Assembly: GCA_903772945.1 (NCBI GenBank)
Contig: CAICTM010000788.1
Coordinates: 1 to 48,621 of the forward strand
DNA from: Seminavis robusta
Lineage: Eukaryota > Bacillariophyta > Bacillariophyceae > Naviculales > Naviculaceae
Direction: 5' to 3'
DNA length: 48,621 bases
Shown here: piece after piece, positions 10,491 through 21,487 of the stretch
How the letters are laid out: each line of letters opens with the position of its first letter
Position numbering within the stretch: the first letter of the stretch is position 1
Made by a program: the position numbers and the translations under genes
The notes under the pieces: model-generated
What the model was told of the DNA's origin: nothing
The model's database searches: none
What the model saw: only the letters and a program-made list of their open reading frames with translations

Positions 10491-11739
10491 GTTCCACATT
10501 GGCTCATGGGGAGTTGCCAAACAACAGGCAGCACGCCCCAGCAAGTACTGTACCAACGAACAGTGATTGCCGCAGGACGATCCCATCAGCCCAGGGAGTC
10601 CTGCATGTAATAGACACAACGGTCGTCAAGTCCAAGAAGGACCGCACACCCTTTGGAGGACAAACGACAACCAAACCCAGTTGGATGCTCCACGGTTTGC
10701 CCAACCAGGTGACACACACGGCAACCAACATGGTTCTAGCAGAACCACCCCTCTTCGGTACTCCCAGTGCTACCAGACTGGTTCCGAATGAGGAAGTTCC
10801 TTTGGCAGATATGCCACTGGGGAGGCACAGCAGGTGTCAACCAACATAACTGGATGTTGGCCCCAATGGCGTCATGTCATGGATGAATGAGACCATGGGT
10901 CCAGATCCCAAGGTCTCCTACCGAGTGCACAGGAGCCCCACTAGTGCCTTTGGCCTGTGGTTCCAATGCGTCCTTGGTCCCATGACAAGTCACAGGGCTG
11001 GATTCATCCAGTCCTCGCTGCTGAAGATACCGTCCCACCTGGATTTTCGGTTGGGCGATTAGTCACCATCCCTGACTGGTCGAGCCCATCCAACCCATCC
11101 GTCAAGGGACATGTCTGTGGGGCAGAAAGGCCACTCCACTGGAGTCTGCCTCCGCTGAACTTGGCCACCGGCTCTTCAAGCCACCTATTTGTATGAATGT
11201 TGAAGAAAGAAGGTCATCGTTGAATTGTGACACCATCAGCGCTTGTGTTCAACAGTGTTGATCCGTTTGGCTCTCCCAGCCTAGCACATACCATTGGCTA
11301 AGGCTCCAATACGGTGTGTACCACCATGCACACCCCAGTACTGTGAATGACTCACATTTCAGTGAGTGACGACAAGAAGAGAAGGTTGCAGCCCCACCGT
11401 TCCTGAGGCCTCGCAACACAAGCATTGACGAAGAAGGATCTTGTCCGCAATGCGACAATGCAATCATGCTGATTCCACACTGATCGATTCAGTTGCTTTG
11501 GTTCAAGACGACAAGCTGGTCACGCTGGTTGGCTGGTATGACCACTCCTGGGGAGACCCAAGGAAGACTTCAAACACACCAGTTCAAAGTCAATCGTCCC
11601 ATTCCAGAGGCAACGATTTGATCCCAAGGATGCCGATCCTATGGGGAGTCTTAGTGTAGCTAGCCGTAGGTAATCGTACCGTTCACCTGTGGTATTACCG
11701 CAAGAGCGAATCCATTTACCCTTGTGGGGAGCTATGAAT
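10491..11739. other. unassigned stretch between the transposase flank and the inverted repeat
   Basis: The DNA is GC-richer than the other spacers and contains several medium frames (for example 10253-10849 +). None shows a recognisable domain or frame-to-frame continuity. It could be decayed coding sequence of an unknown element. No RNA gene was seen. Confidence 0.3.
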
Positions 11740-12185
11740 TACAGGGCAAGAGCTCTAGATTCGTAGTAGCAGCGCTAAGGCAGCTTGCTGGCTTATTGCC
11801 TGGTAAGATGGATATCCACCCATCTTCGTCCATAGTTGAGAATAATGAAATAGTAAAGTACCTGAAGACCCAGATAGCATACCATAGCCTTGCAGTAGAG
11901 AACATGTGTGGTCCATGCTAGGGTAAATAGCAGCGATTCAACCATTCCAACAGTAGTGGTTGAATAGCATTGGCAGCCAGCTCTGAGGAGCTGGCCTTGA
12001 CAGCCCAGTGAAGGGAGAATCTCACCAACCAGGGTCTCCCAACCTGGCACTGGCCAAGTCCTTGACTGACAGCCATTCTCCTGCTGAGAAAGGCCAGTTG
12101 AGGCTCCCTTACTGCCTAACTACCAGCTGAGATCTGAGGAACAGATCTAGAGAGGAAATTCGCCGAGGAAAGACCTCCCGAAATC
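11740..12185 (-). repeat. dispersed repeat, copy 2 (reverse orientation)
   Basis: Read on the minus strand this matches 5150-5700 block for block: CTGTTCCTCAG, GGTAGTTAGGCAGTAAGGG, CAAGGACTTGG, a CCAGCTC..GAGCTGG hairpin near 11973-11990, TCAACTATGG and AGAGCTCTTGCC. It directly abuts the truncated zinc-finger reading frame at 12186, whose last codons and stop may derive from this repeat. Confidence 0.55.
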
Positions 12186-12668
12186 TCATCGCTCACTATC
12201 CGAATCCACGTTGAAACGATCAATGTTGGTAAGGAAATTACCATCCTCATCTAGCTCCCCATTTCCTTCCCCATCGGCACCCTTTTTGTTGCCGATTCGA
12301 GGATTTGCTGCAGGTTTCCGATGGTCTGCGTCTTCTTTGGAACCACTACTACCTTGGAGTGAGGCCCCGGCATGGGCATCCTCGTCCTGCAATCCTTGTG
12401 GAATGGCTGCCCTGGAATCTTGTCCTCTTGCTGCCTTTCTTGGTGCTTTTGTGGGCCGACCGGTGTCAGTGAGACCAAGCTGATCAGCTCTGGCCCTTGA
12501 TCTTGTCTGTCTAGCACCTATAGGATTGAAAGCAAGGTCTAAACCAAGGGCTTTCTGCATCAGTTGGTGGCAGCGCTTGTTCTGTTGCATGTGAGATTGC
12601 TGATATCCCACAGATTTGAATTTTTTATTGCAGTAAGGGCACTCAAAGTCCTTCTTTGATGATGCCAT
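12186..12668 (-). pseudogene. truncated N-terminus of a second Plavaka-like transposase
   Basis: This open frame of 160 codons starts with ATG at 12668. It has the same layout as the start of the transposase at 9968: a C2HC zinc finger (CPYC, X12, HX6C), then an RxTRSR segment, the shared phrase LTDTGRPTKAPRKA (ATDTGRPAKAPRQV in the other copy), and an acidic linker with KPAANPRIG. It stops at 12186 where the inverted repeat begins, and the catalytic core is missing. The two copies are clearly paralogous and clearly diverged, so this is a separate insertion rather than a local duplication. A small zinc-finger protein could still be made, but I treat it as a truncated relic. Confidence 0.65.
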
Positions 12669-13254
12669 GGCTGCAAGCTAGCTAGCCAACACTAGCTGCT
12701 ACTAGGCGCACTGGCTGGTGATTTGGATTCTGTGTGCTGGGGAACCACCCGCTTACCAATCGGGATGTAGTTTATGGTACCAAAGAGGGGGTTTGCCTTC
12801 CCGAAAAGACGGTCCAAAAAGTGGATCCCAAATCGTGAAGCAGGCAGTCTTGCCGGGTGGGCCTTCATTGCATGCCGATGTGGAACACACAATCCCGATT
12901 CCAATCACTGCACGCATTCTTGGAAGAAATTACGTCACGGATCGGGATCGTGCTGGTTGGCGTTTGGTACCTGCACGCATGTCGATTCTAGCTAGCACTA
13001 CCTAAAAATGCGCTTATTAGATGTGTTGAGCTTGAAGTCAAAAGGGCCTGTCTATGGGTTCCAAAAATATCCCCAGATTTGTTGACCGCTGCAATCCATA
13101 GCAGCCGATCATTGAATCTTTGGAGCCGCATTGGGTCCCTGGAGACTAACCCCTCCAGGTGTCCCAGCTTGTAGTTTGTCTCGTATGGTTGTGTGACTTT
13201 CTGATCGTTTGTGAAGAGTTACAACGGTTACTATGTGAAGCAGGGGAATACCAT
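12669..13254. other. 5' flank of the truncated transposase
   Basis: No gene was recognised. Blocks at 12710-12900 resemble the flank of the first transposase at 10070-10280. TGCGCTTATTAGATGT at about 13008 resembles TGCGCTTCTTAGATGT at the end of the 96-bp duplication. This suggests that both elements share a 5' region. The remainder is unassigned. Confidence 0.35.
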
Positions 13255-13458
13255 AGAATAGCTGGCGATTTAGCCAGGGACAGATAGTTAGTAGTAAAGC
13301 ACCTTCCGGAGTTTTTACACTTTCTCCGGTGGGGGCTTACACTAGGCCGGTTCCTAAGTGGGTGCCTCCGTGCGTCTGAGGTATGCCGGTTCGTTATGGC
13401 ACCGTTCAGCGGGATTGTCTAGCGAGGTGTAGCCTATAAAATAAAATTTCGTTATTTC
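13255..13458 (+). repeat. retroelement 3' tail, copy 2 (no coding part)
   Basis: It matches 4210-4416 along its length: TTTCTCCGGTGGGGG, CTTACACTAGGCC, CTAAGTGGG, ATGGCACCGTTCAGCGG, GAGGTGTAGCC, and the closing TATAAAATAAAAT. Here no polyprotein end lies upstream. That is the expected appearance of a severely 5'-truncated insertion, as left by target-primed reverse transcription. Confidence 0.75.
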
Positions 13459-14728
13459 TCTGGCTGCTGCTGCAGCAGCAAAGCTTGCTGCTGCGGCGGA
13501 AGCAAATTCTTCTTTCTTTTCACCCGCTCTGATGATGAGCCTCCTCCTCCTCTTCTTCTCTCTTCCAAATCAAACCCCTAAGAATGCCCTTGTCAACTCT
13601 AGCGGCATGCTCAAAGATAGTTTCAACTTTAGGGGCATACCACAAGTGAACATCCTCTTTGTCCATGATACTAGTAGGTGCGTAGAAGCAATTTCAAGAA
13701 GAGTAAGGTCTTGAGCAAATGATCAGTACTTGTTCGGCGTACCAGAAATCTTTCGATCAATAAACCTTGATCAGCAGTGTTTTGACTACAGATCTTTGCT
13801 CAAGATTGTTGAAGAGAGTCGTAGTACGGTCCCGACTCGCCAGGGTCGCCTACAAGCTACTTCGGCCCCGGGTTAAATACTTATATTTAGGTTAACATTC
13901 TATTAGGTCTGGATGACTTGTTTTGCACTACCAGCCACGAGTCGAGACCAGCCCATGGGCTGGAACAGCTGAGTCAGATATAGTACCTCGTGTCTTAGAA
14001 AAAGCTACTAATACATGTAATAACACGCGGTATAAGGTACGCCTAGTAGTACTCCTCATACTCCTCATATTTTACAAGTTGCTACCATAAATTGCATTCT
14101 CCAAAAACTTGTACTAAAAATCATCGTAATTTTGATGTATGAGTTTCAGATGAGTTCGTTTTCGATCCTTCCTTGATCCTTTCAATCAAGTTTCTGTCTA
14201 GCCAGCTACCAGGAACAGCAACGCAGGAGATCACTTCAAGAGCCCGCAGCTACTTAATGTTCCTGACTTGACTCCAGTATAAAAAAGTGAATTTTCTAGG
14301 CACCTAGCAAAGACCCTAGAAGTCATCTTTCCAAACTAGAATCCAAACTATTAATATAATGAAAATAGGCAGGAGAGGATGCTCTAACCCTACTGGTAGC
14401 ACCAAGGACCTGATGAGTAAATGAGCGTCTCAAATAACGTCAGACTGGTTGATGTCTCGTTGAGCCCCAAAATCCCTAACCTTCAAAAGATACTGGCAGG
14501 CCAGCTCGTAATGACTATTATCCCCCCGTTTTTGGTACAAATCCTACTGGTACTACAGAGTCATCAAGCCGCAACTGGCAGAGCCATCGTCGGAGGCTAT
14601 CCTCATCGAAGTCATCAAGAAAAAGGATCTTTGCGGCTTTTCGCATTAATCAGCCCCTCTTCTCTTGAAACCCAACGCAACATAGTTGTATCTTTTGACA
14701 TCGGATCAGTGAGAAGAAGGATCTAACC
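13459..14728. other. spacer upstream of the myosin gene
   Basis: A CTG/GCA-rich patch at 13459-13500 and a CTC-rich patch near 13535-13560 are simple-sequence DNA. No gene was recognised in the rest. The final 200 to 300 bp must include the myosin promoter and leader, but no specific element could be assigned. Confidence 0.35.
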
Positions 14729-17700
14729 ATGAGCGGAGAGAAGACAGGTGCGGAGGTGTTCATCAAGGACAAGGAGCTAGCATGGATTCCTGCGCGTCTT
14801 TTAGACATGACCGCCGACAAGGCGACTGTGTCGGTGCCTTCGTACGGAGATGAGCTGGATATCGAGATGGGAGGAAGGGGAGCCAGCAAGTGGGCTGATG
14901 CGACCGTCAATCTCAAGGATTACGCGGAGTTTGGAAAGCAGCTCCCTCTACAGAACAACAAAATTTTGGATGATATGGTTGACTTGCCTTACTTGCATGA
15001 GGTGGGTATCATAACATCATGATGACAATGTGTTTGCCGTGTTCTGATTCCGTGGGAAAGATGGATATTCGTGTCTTACCACTGCGATTATCTCTTTTCT
15101 TCCTACAGGCCGCCATTCTTTTCAACGTCAAGGCTCGTCTGAAGGATGCCCTACCTTACACGCGTACTGGTGATATTGTGATCGCCGTCAACCCCTACAC
15201 TTGGTTGACGCACCTGTATGCAGAGGATCAGCAGCTTCTGTATGCCAACAGGCTTGTGTGGGAAAAACACGACCAAGATCCCCGTAAGTTGGTCCCTCCT
15301 CACGTGTACGAGGTGTCGGCTCTCTGTTACCGAGGATTGGCCGTCGACGGAAGGAACCAGTCCATTCTGGTCTCTGGAGAATCGGGAGCTGGAAAGACGG
15401 AGACTGTGAAGATTGCCATGAATCACATGGCCTCGCTCCAGCGTGGTCCTGTCAAAGCGACTGGAGAGGCATATTCTTCGCCTGTCGTCAAGAGAATTGT
15501 CGATTCCAACCCGATTCTCGAAGCCTTCGGAAATGCCAAAACTCGTCGTAACGATAACTCCAGTCGTTTCGGAAAGTACATCAACTTGCAGTTTGCACGA
15601 CAAGCCCCCCAGCCTGGTGAGGTCGATATCTGTAACTTGGCTGGATCCAAATGTAACGTCTATCTCCTCGAGAAAACCCGTATTGTCGGTCACGACGAGG
15701 TCGAAGGAGCCTACCACATTTTCTACCAGATCCTCAACTCCCCAGACGACATCAAGGCTGGGCTAAACCCGTGTTTGAAGGGATCCAAGTGCGAGGACTA
15801 CAAGTATGTCGGAAAACTCAATTTCGTCCGTAAAATTGATGGCATGTCCGATGCAGAGAACTTTGAACATTTGACCAACTCTTTGGGTCTCGTAGGGGTC
15901 AGTGGAGAATCCTACCAGACTATGTTCAGCGCTATTGTGTCTGTCCTCATTCTTGGTAACATGAGCTTCCAGGATAAAGGCGGAGACGACGAAAAGTCAG
16001 AGGTTAAATCCACTGATGTCTGTAAGCAGGCTAGTGACCTGCTGGGAATTCCTATGGAGGTATTGGAGCTTTCCTTTACGGAACGTACCATGAAGACACG
16101 TAACGAAGAGTACAAGGTGCCCCTGAAGCACCCCATTGCCAAAGAAGGTTGCGACTCTTTTGCCAAGGAGATCTACGCTAGGAGTTTCCTCTGGCTCGTG
16201 CGTGAAATCAACTCTGCCACTTCGGCTGAAGAGAACTACGAAGGAGGTGGTCAGTCTGACTTCGGTATCATTGGTCTGCTGGATATCTTTGGATTCGAAT
16301 CGTTCCCAGTCAATGGTTTCGAACAGCTTTGTATCAACTACTGTAACGAGAAGCTCCAGCAAAAGTTCACCAAGGATATCTTCCAGTCTGTGCAAGAAGA
16401 GTACAAGTACGAAGGTATTGATCTGGATGATATTAAATTTGATGACAACTCTGACGTCTTGGATCTTATCGAAGGACGTGGAGGTCTGCTGGCCATGTTG
16501 AACGAAGAGTGTGTCCGTCCCAGTGGAAACGACGGCGCATTTGTGTCGAAGGCTGTCTCGGGTAACAAAAAGTCCAAGTGTTTGCTTGCCGATATGAGGA
16601 TGGGACCGCTGGAATTCGGAATCCACCACTACGCTGGAAAGGTCATGTACAATGCCGGCGGGTTTGTTGGACGCAACACTGACAGTTTGCCCGTTGATTT
16701 GAAAAAATGTGCTCTGGCCTCCACTAATGATATTCTCGCCAACCATTTGGAGAACGACGCCATGACCAAGACCGAGTCGAAGGCTGCTGCCGCCCCCCCT
16801 CCAGCATCTGGCAAGGGAGCACCCAGGCGAGGAAAGAGTAACCTTGTGTCTGACACTGTGTGGACCAAATTCAAGACTCAATTGAACTCGCTCATGGCCG
16901 GTCTTGCTCTCACCAGCAGTCGTTACATCCGTTGTCTGAAGCCCAATAAGTTCAAGAAAGCCTTGAAGATGCAGCACTTGACCACGATCGAGCAACTCCG
17001 TTGTGCTGGTGTCGTCGCTGCGGTGACCATCTCGCGTTCGGCCTTCCCTAACAAGCTTGACCACGTGGGTTGCCTGGAGCGTTTCAGAATGATGAGGGAA
17101 GCCGGAGCTAAGGAGATTGAGGATCCCGTCGAAGCTCTGAATGATCTCTTGGACCCTGTGCTGAAGGGCAGGGAAGAGGATGGAAAGAAGGCGTACGTCC
17201 CTGGAAAGACAAAGGTTTATTTCCGTGCCGGAGCTCTGGAATTCTTGGAGAATGAGCGTGCAAAGCACCTGGGCAAGTGGGCCATTCATTTCCAGAAGGT
17301 TACTCGTGCTTACCTTGTCAGGAAGCTGTTGGGAGGTTTGCGAATGAAGAGCAAGGCACCGAACGCTTTGAGGATTCAGCAGTGGTTCCGCTGTCTCGTT
17401 GCCAGGAAAGAGTGCAAGAAGCGACAAAAGAAAAAGAAGATGGCCGGCAAGAAGAAGAAGAAGCAAGTCAAAGCTGCCATCAAGTTGCAGGCTGTTGCTC
17501 GTGGTTTCATTGTGCGTCCGCAATTCCAGAAGAAACTCAAGGAGAAGCGCGAGAAGGAGCGCCTCAAGCACGAAGTCAAGGATTTGGAGGACAAGGTGCG
17601 CGAAGCAGAGATGCGGCGCATGAAAGAAGTGGAAGAGGCAAGAGAAGGTATGTCACGTCATGTTATCTCTGCTGTTGTATGCTAACTTGTGAGCTCTGGT

Positions 17701-18384
17701 GTGCTGACTCGTTTTGGCTCTATTTTGTACCCCTCAGCTGCCGAGAAGGAAATCGAAGCTTACAAGGCAATGGTTCAAGAAGAGAAGAAGGCGGACAAAG
17801 AGAAGTCAAAGAAGGCTGCCCAACAACAGACTCTCATCGACGAGAGTGGCAAGATTATCGAATATTTGCGTAAGGAGAACATGAAGCTGCGAAACCAGAA
17901 TGACTCTATGCGCAAGGATTTCAAGTCACTCAAAGAGAACAATGCCAGGCTCATGGAAGCCAATGCCTCAGCTTCCGCTTCGTTTACTGCCCTCAATGAT
18001 CACGCGAAGCAACTGAATGCCACCAATGCGAAGTTGATCAAGAATGTGGAAGCCTACAAGGCACAGCTCGAGAAGTTGAAGGAAGATTTGAAGACGCGCC
18101 AATCATACTACCTGGCAGAAGCTGAAGCTCGTCTTGCGTATCAGAAAACGATGGCTCAAATTGTTGGTACGATTCAAGATAAATGCCGTGATGCTCAGTT
18201 GACGGAGGATGTTGTGATTATGGCTCTAGAGTGTGAAGCAGAAGCTAAGAGTGAGCGTGCTGCCCTTGATGTTGGTGGCAAGAAGGCCGCCGCACCTGCT
18301 CCGGCTGCCGCCGCCAAGAAGAAGGCACCGCCACCACCGGACAGTAGTAGCGACGACGATGACAGCGACGACGATTCGGATTAG
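14729..18384 (+). CDS. myosin heavy chain (unconventional, class not assigned)
   Basis: Actin-based motor ATPase, about 1152 residues. Exons are 14729-15001, 15109-17647 and 17738-18384; the introns start GTGGGT and GTATGT and end ACAG and TCAG, and the frame closes exactly. Visible motor motifs are the P-loop GESGAGKTE (about residues 181-189), switch I NDNSSRFGKY (239-248) and switch II DIFGFESF (483-490). An Ala/Pro/Lys-rich loop 2 and the actin-binding SSRYIRCLKPN segment follow. Next come a converter, about three IQ-like segments interrupted by a Lys-rich run (about 815-910), a coiled coil and a Ser/Asp-acidic C-terminus. The first 90 residues resemble the SH3-like N-terminal domain. No MyTH4, FERM or other class-defining tail is present, so cargo is unknown. 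The start ATG at 14729 is the first that keeps the N-terminal domain. Convergent with the downstream cyclophilin. Confidence 0.93.
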
Positions 18385-19194
18385 ACAAGATTGATGGCAG
18401 CGCAAGATTGGACACGGTTTTGGAGCGCTTGTTCTTGCGCACTGATTGACCCTGCCGCATCGTTTGAAATTTCTGGAGGATTGCAACCGAGGATTACGTA
18501 GTTTAGTGAGTAAAGTTGGTTAATGTTGCTTGTGTTCAGTTTGTACCATGGTTTTGCTTTCTACTTTAGAGCCAGTAGCTACCGTTGCTGCTGTTGTTCT
18601 TCTTGAGTTGTGGATGGTATTCGTTAGCTGACGCTCCAGTACTAGTTGAGTTGCCATGTACCGGTACGGGTACGGTGGACATGCATCACGCTTGAATAAA
18701 GACGCTGGCAACGGTGCCCTGCTAGCTGGCTGGTTGGGGGCAAGGATGCTTGTGACAGGCTATCATCTCGTGGTTGTGTGACACAAGGCTGGTTGTATCC
18801 CATTTTTGCTTGCGCTGAAAGGAATTCGGGATGGAAGCCTACTAGTAGTACCGGTAGTCTGGCTAGCCGAAGAGAGGAAAATGCGAGACAATCACAGATC
18901 AACGCCAACACGCAGACATGGACAATCAGCTAGAAACAAGTTGCAAGCGGACTTGAAGATCCCAACAAGAGCGTGGCAACAAGTCAGCACAGTACCGATA
19001 GCACTAAACATCATGAACTCGTACATGTACACACAGAACAGGTTCTGCTTCAATTGTAACTTCCGAAACTACAGTATTTTATCACAACATTTCTCGCACA
19101 GGAACTTAGATCACGGCATCTCCATCGCGTCAAGCTTCCCCTAAAAGGAACAAATTGGGGGCATGATCCAGTCCAAAAACTGCAATCCCAGATT
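18385..19194. other. intergenic, between convergent myosin and cyclophilin genes
   Basis: It holds the 3' untranslated parts of both genes. GTACCGGTACGGGTACGG at about 18658 is one of the palindromic GGTACC-type clusters that recur through the window. No further gene was seen. Confidence 0.4.
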
Positions 19195-20001
19195 TCATCC
19201 ACGCTTCTCTGGTGGTCCATCTGCAGTTGGATATATGATCATATCATCGGCCAGTGGATTGGCGTGTATAGTGACCTTCTGTATCACGGGCGGATCAATG
19301 GGTTTGTTTTGGTCTCTCTTTTTGGTGGCCTGTCGGCCCATTACAGGTAACCGCTCCATTTTATCCAAAACCTCCCATCCATCCAATAGACGGCCGAAAA
19401 CTGTGTGAAGATTGTTCAAATGAGGCTGTCGCTCGTAGAGGACGAAGAATTGCGATCGGTTGGTATTGGGACCCTTGTTCGCCATGGACAATACGCCTCT
19501 CTACGTCATAAGGTATTGCACCAAAGGCAAAGGCAGGAAAGGAAAATGTTCAGAACTCGAATGATTCAATCAAAAATTCCCCCTCAACTTGCACTGTCAC
19601 TCGAGTGACACACGCACAGACACACCTTATCATGAGTATTATCGGGATGAAACTCGTCGGGAAACGATGTCGGGCCCCATATGGATTCTCCACCTTTCAC
19701 CCCAGTCTTCTCAGCAGTGTCACCGCCTTGAATCTTCCCAATTACGTCAGTAAGTATATCCACCAAAGAAGAGAGGAGAACAAGACTTGTGAGCCAGAGA
19801 AGCAGACTCGACAAAGGATGTACCAGTACGTATCGTTTGAACGTTACTCACCATGAAACCCCTAATATTCCGGTGAAAGAGAGTCCCATCGTACGAACCA
19901 TTCGCACACAATGCCAGAAAGTTAAAAGCTGTTCGAGGAGCCGTATCACAGAAGATCTCCAGCTTTATATCGCCTATCGTCGTATGAAGCGTCACGGACA
20001 T
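19195..20001 (-). CDS. PPIL3: peptidyl-prolyl cis-trans isomerase, cyclophilin PPIL3-like
   Basis: Prolyl isomerase of the cyclophilin fold; the animal PPIL3 family is associated with the spliceosome. Exons on the minus strand are 19852-20001, 19626-19733 and 19195-19500, joined in phase 0 with GT-AG introns of 118 and 125 bp. This gives 187 residues, close to the family (about 160) but with a short C-terminal extension. It starts [19 protein letters not shown], then [31 protein letters not shown] and [15 protein letters not shown], with TIHANPLAD near the end. The active-site Arg (FHRNI), the QFF stretch and the GxxH/HTVFG part are kept. The substrate-gate GTG is replaced by a GVKGG-type sequence. 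ATG at 20001 is supported by the conserved MSVTLHT start. Confidence 0.9.
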
Positions 20002-20667
20002 GGCGGTCTATTATGGAGTGGTACTTTTTGCTCTTTGTCTTGGTTTGCTCGCTGTGCCGAGATTGCCTGCCTGTGACAGGAAAAATTGGCCTCCAATTGC
20101 CGTTAATGCAGAGGTAGAGACGCACACTTTCCAAAGAAGGAGAACCTTGGACGCACCAAGGTTTTGAACTTGGGTATTATGCGTTGTGAGGTTGATGTGG
20201 TAAAATTAGTTCTCAAGAATAATAGATTTAACCCTGTATTACCTCAACTACCTTTGAAAGACTGTGTCTTTCAAAGTTCACAGAAAGGCTGACCGCAAGA
20301 AAGACCGTTTGTCTTGCTGAAAGAGAAGAGGTGTTCGTGGTACCGGTACATGTACAGTAAAATAGTGGAGGCGATCAAGCCGCTGCTCAAAGGTTGTTCT
20401 ATAATTGAGCTTCCCAGCACTATCTAGAGTGCTGTACCGATAGGGTGGGCTAACCCGATTGAATGATGAATCAAACGAATTACCTGTACAGTACGGTAGC
20501 AAGATGCAGTATCATGATTATTCTTAGTTGTGTTTTGGTTGATTGGAGTTTAGAAGAAGAGACAACTAAAAACAGCGCTAGTTCCGACGATGGGACAATA
20601 CACTTCTTTCAGAGTGATTCCAACAGTACCGTCAATGAAAATGTCCCAAAGAGGATTGCCTTGGGAA
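20002..20667. other. intergenic with a strong stem-loop at 20252-20276
   Basis: No gene was recognised. The spacer separates two minus-strand genes, the RPS9 end (20668) and the cyclophilin start (20001). It contains the perfect hairpin listed separately and a GGTACCGGTAC cluster near 20340. Confidence 0.4.
20252..20276. repeat. perfect 11-bp stem-loop with 3-nt loop
   Basis: CTTTGAAAGAC at 20252-20262 pairs perfectly with GTCTTTCAAAG at 20266-20276 across a TGT loop. It lies about 390 bp beyond the RPS9 stop and 250 bp upstream of the cyclophilin start. A role in 3'-end formation or as a small RNA is possible but unproven. Confidence 0.8.
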
Positions 20668-21487
20668 TTACTCTTCGTCCTCGCCTCCGGCAGCCCTCGA
20701 TGCGGCGCGTTTCTTGGCGACACGTCCGGGAGGACCCTGTCCGTAGGGCGAGTTAGTTGCGAAGTCAATGTGCTTCTCAGAAGCTGTCCTGACGTTTAGT
20801 CCTGGGGTGTTGACGAGCTGACTTCCGACACGAATGTGGCGCTGCTTGATAAGGACACGCGCGTGATGGATGGACTTGGCGAGGCCTTGCTTGTAGACCT
20901 TGGTCTGCAAACGACGTTCCAACAACTTTTGAGTGGTAAGCTGCAAGACGAAATCCAACTCGAGCTCATCGTCGGCCAAGAGACCGTAACGACTCATCCG
21001 ACGCAAGAGAGCAGCACCCTCGAAGATGCGCTTTGGGTCCTTGGGGTCGAGAGTCAGCAACGTTCGGGCAGCCTTTCGCAGCTTGGCAAGAGCATATTGG
21101 ACTCGCCAGATCTCGCGCTTGCAGCGAAGTCCGTACTCTCCAACAAGCTTGAGCTCGGCATCAAGACGTTCCTTCTCGTAGGGACGACGAGGCGTCTTGA
21201 ATGTCTTGCGGTCTGAACGATAAAGATACGACGAGGAGAAAGATCGTGTGAGAATATACCCATAAGCTGAACACAATGACATTGGAACGTCGAATCTTCG
21301 TCGAGGATAGCGGAGGCATTGGTAGATTCGCAGTCACGAACCGCAGTCCCGTCGGCATGGCAGCAGGAGCAACAACAACTGTCGAAGAGGTGTTGCCATG
21401 GCCATCACCGCACATCAATTCCAGCAACAAAACAACAACAAGGCAGCCAACAGATTCAGTAATGTTGTACTTACAAGCTCGGTGCAT
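20668..21487 (-). CDS. RPS9: 40S ribosomal protein S9 (uS4)
   Basis: Structural protein of the small ribosomal subunit, about 185 residues, the usual length. Exon 2 (20668-21212) carries [50 protein letters not shown], the S4 RNA-binding domain with [20 protein letters not shown] and [12 protein letters not shown], and a Lys/Arg then Glu-rich end. Exon 1 is only 13 nt (21475-21487) and codes MHRA plus the first base of a Tyr codon, which gives [15 protein letters not shown] after a 262-bp intron (donor GTAAGT, acceptor TTCAG). The joint restores the family's aromatic residue before RKTFK, which supports it. The pyrimidine-rich leader upstream fits a highly expressed ribosomal protein gene. 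Confidence 0.92.

Noticed and set aside
10253..10849. 198-codon plus-strand frame over the 96-bp duplication
   Set aside because: The duplication happens to be a multiple of three and keeps the frame open; no domain or coding character was found.
11940..12000. LTR start (TGTTGGAATG on the minus strand) as evidence of an intact LTR retrotransposon
   Set aside because: No matching CA end with target-site duplication and no second LTR or gag-pol could be found.
15997..17571. 524-codon open frame on the minus strand
   Set aside because: It lies fully antisense to the conserved myosin exon, and its composition is the shadow of myosin codon bias.
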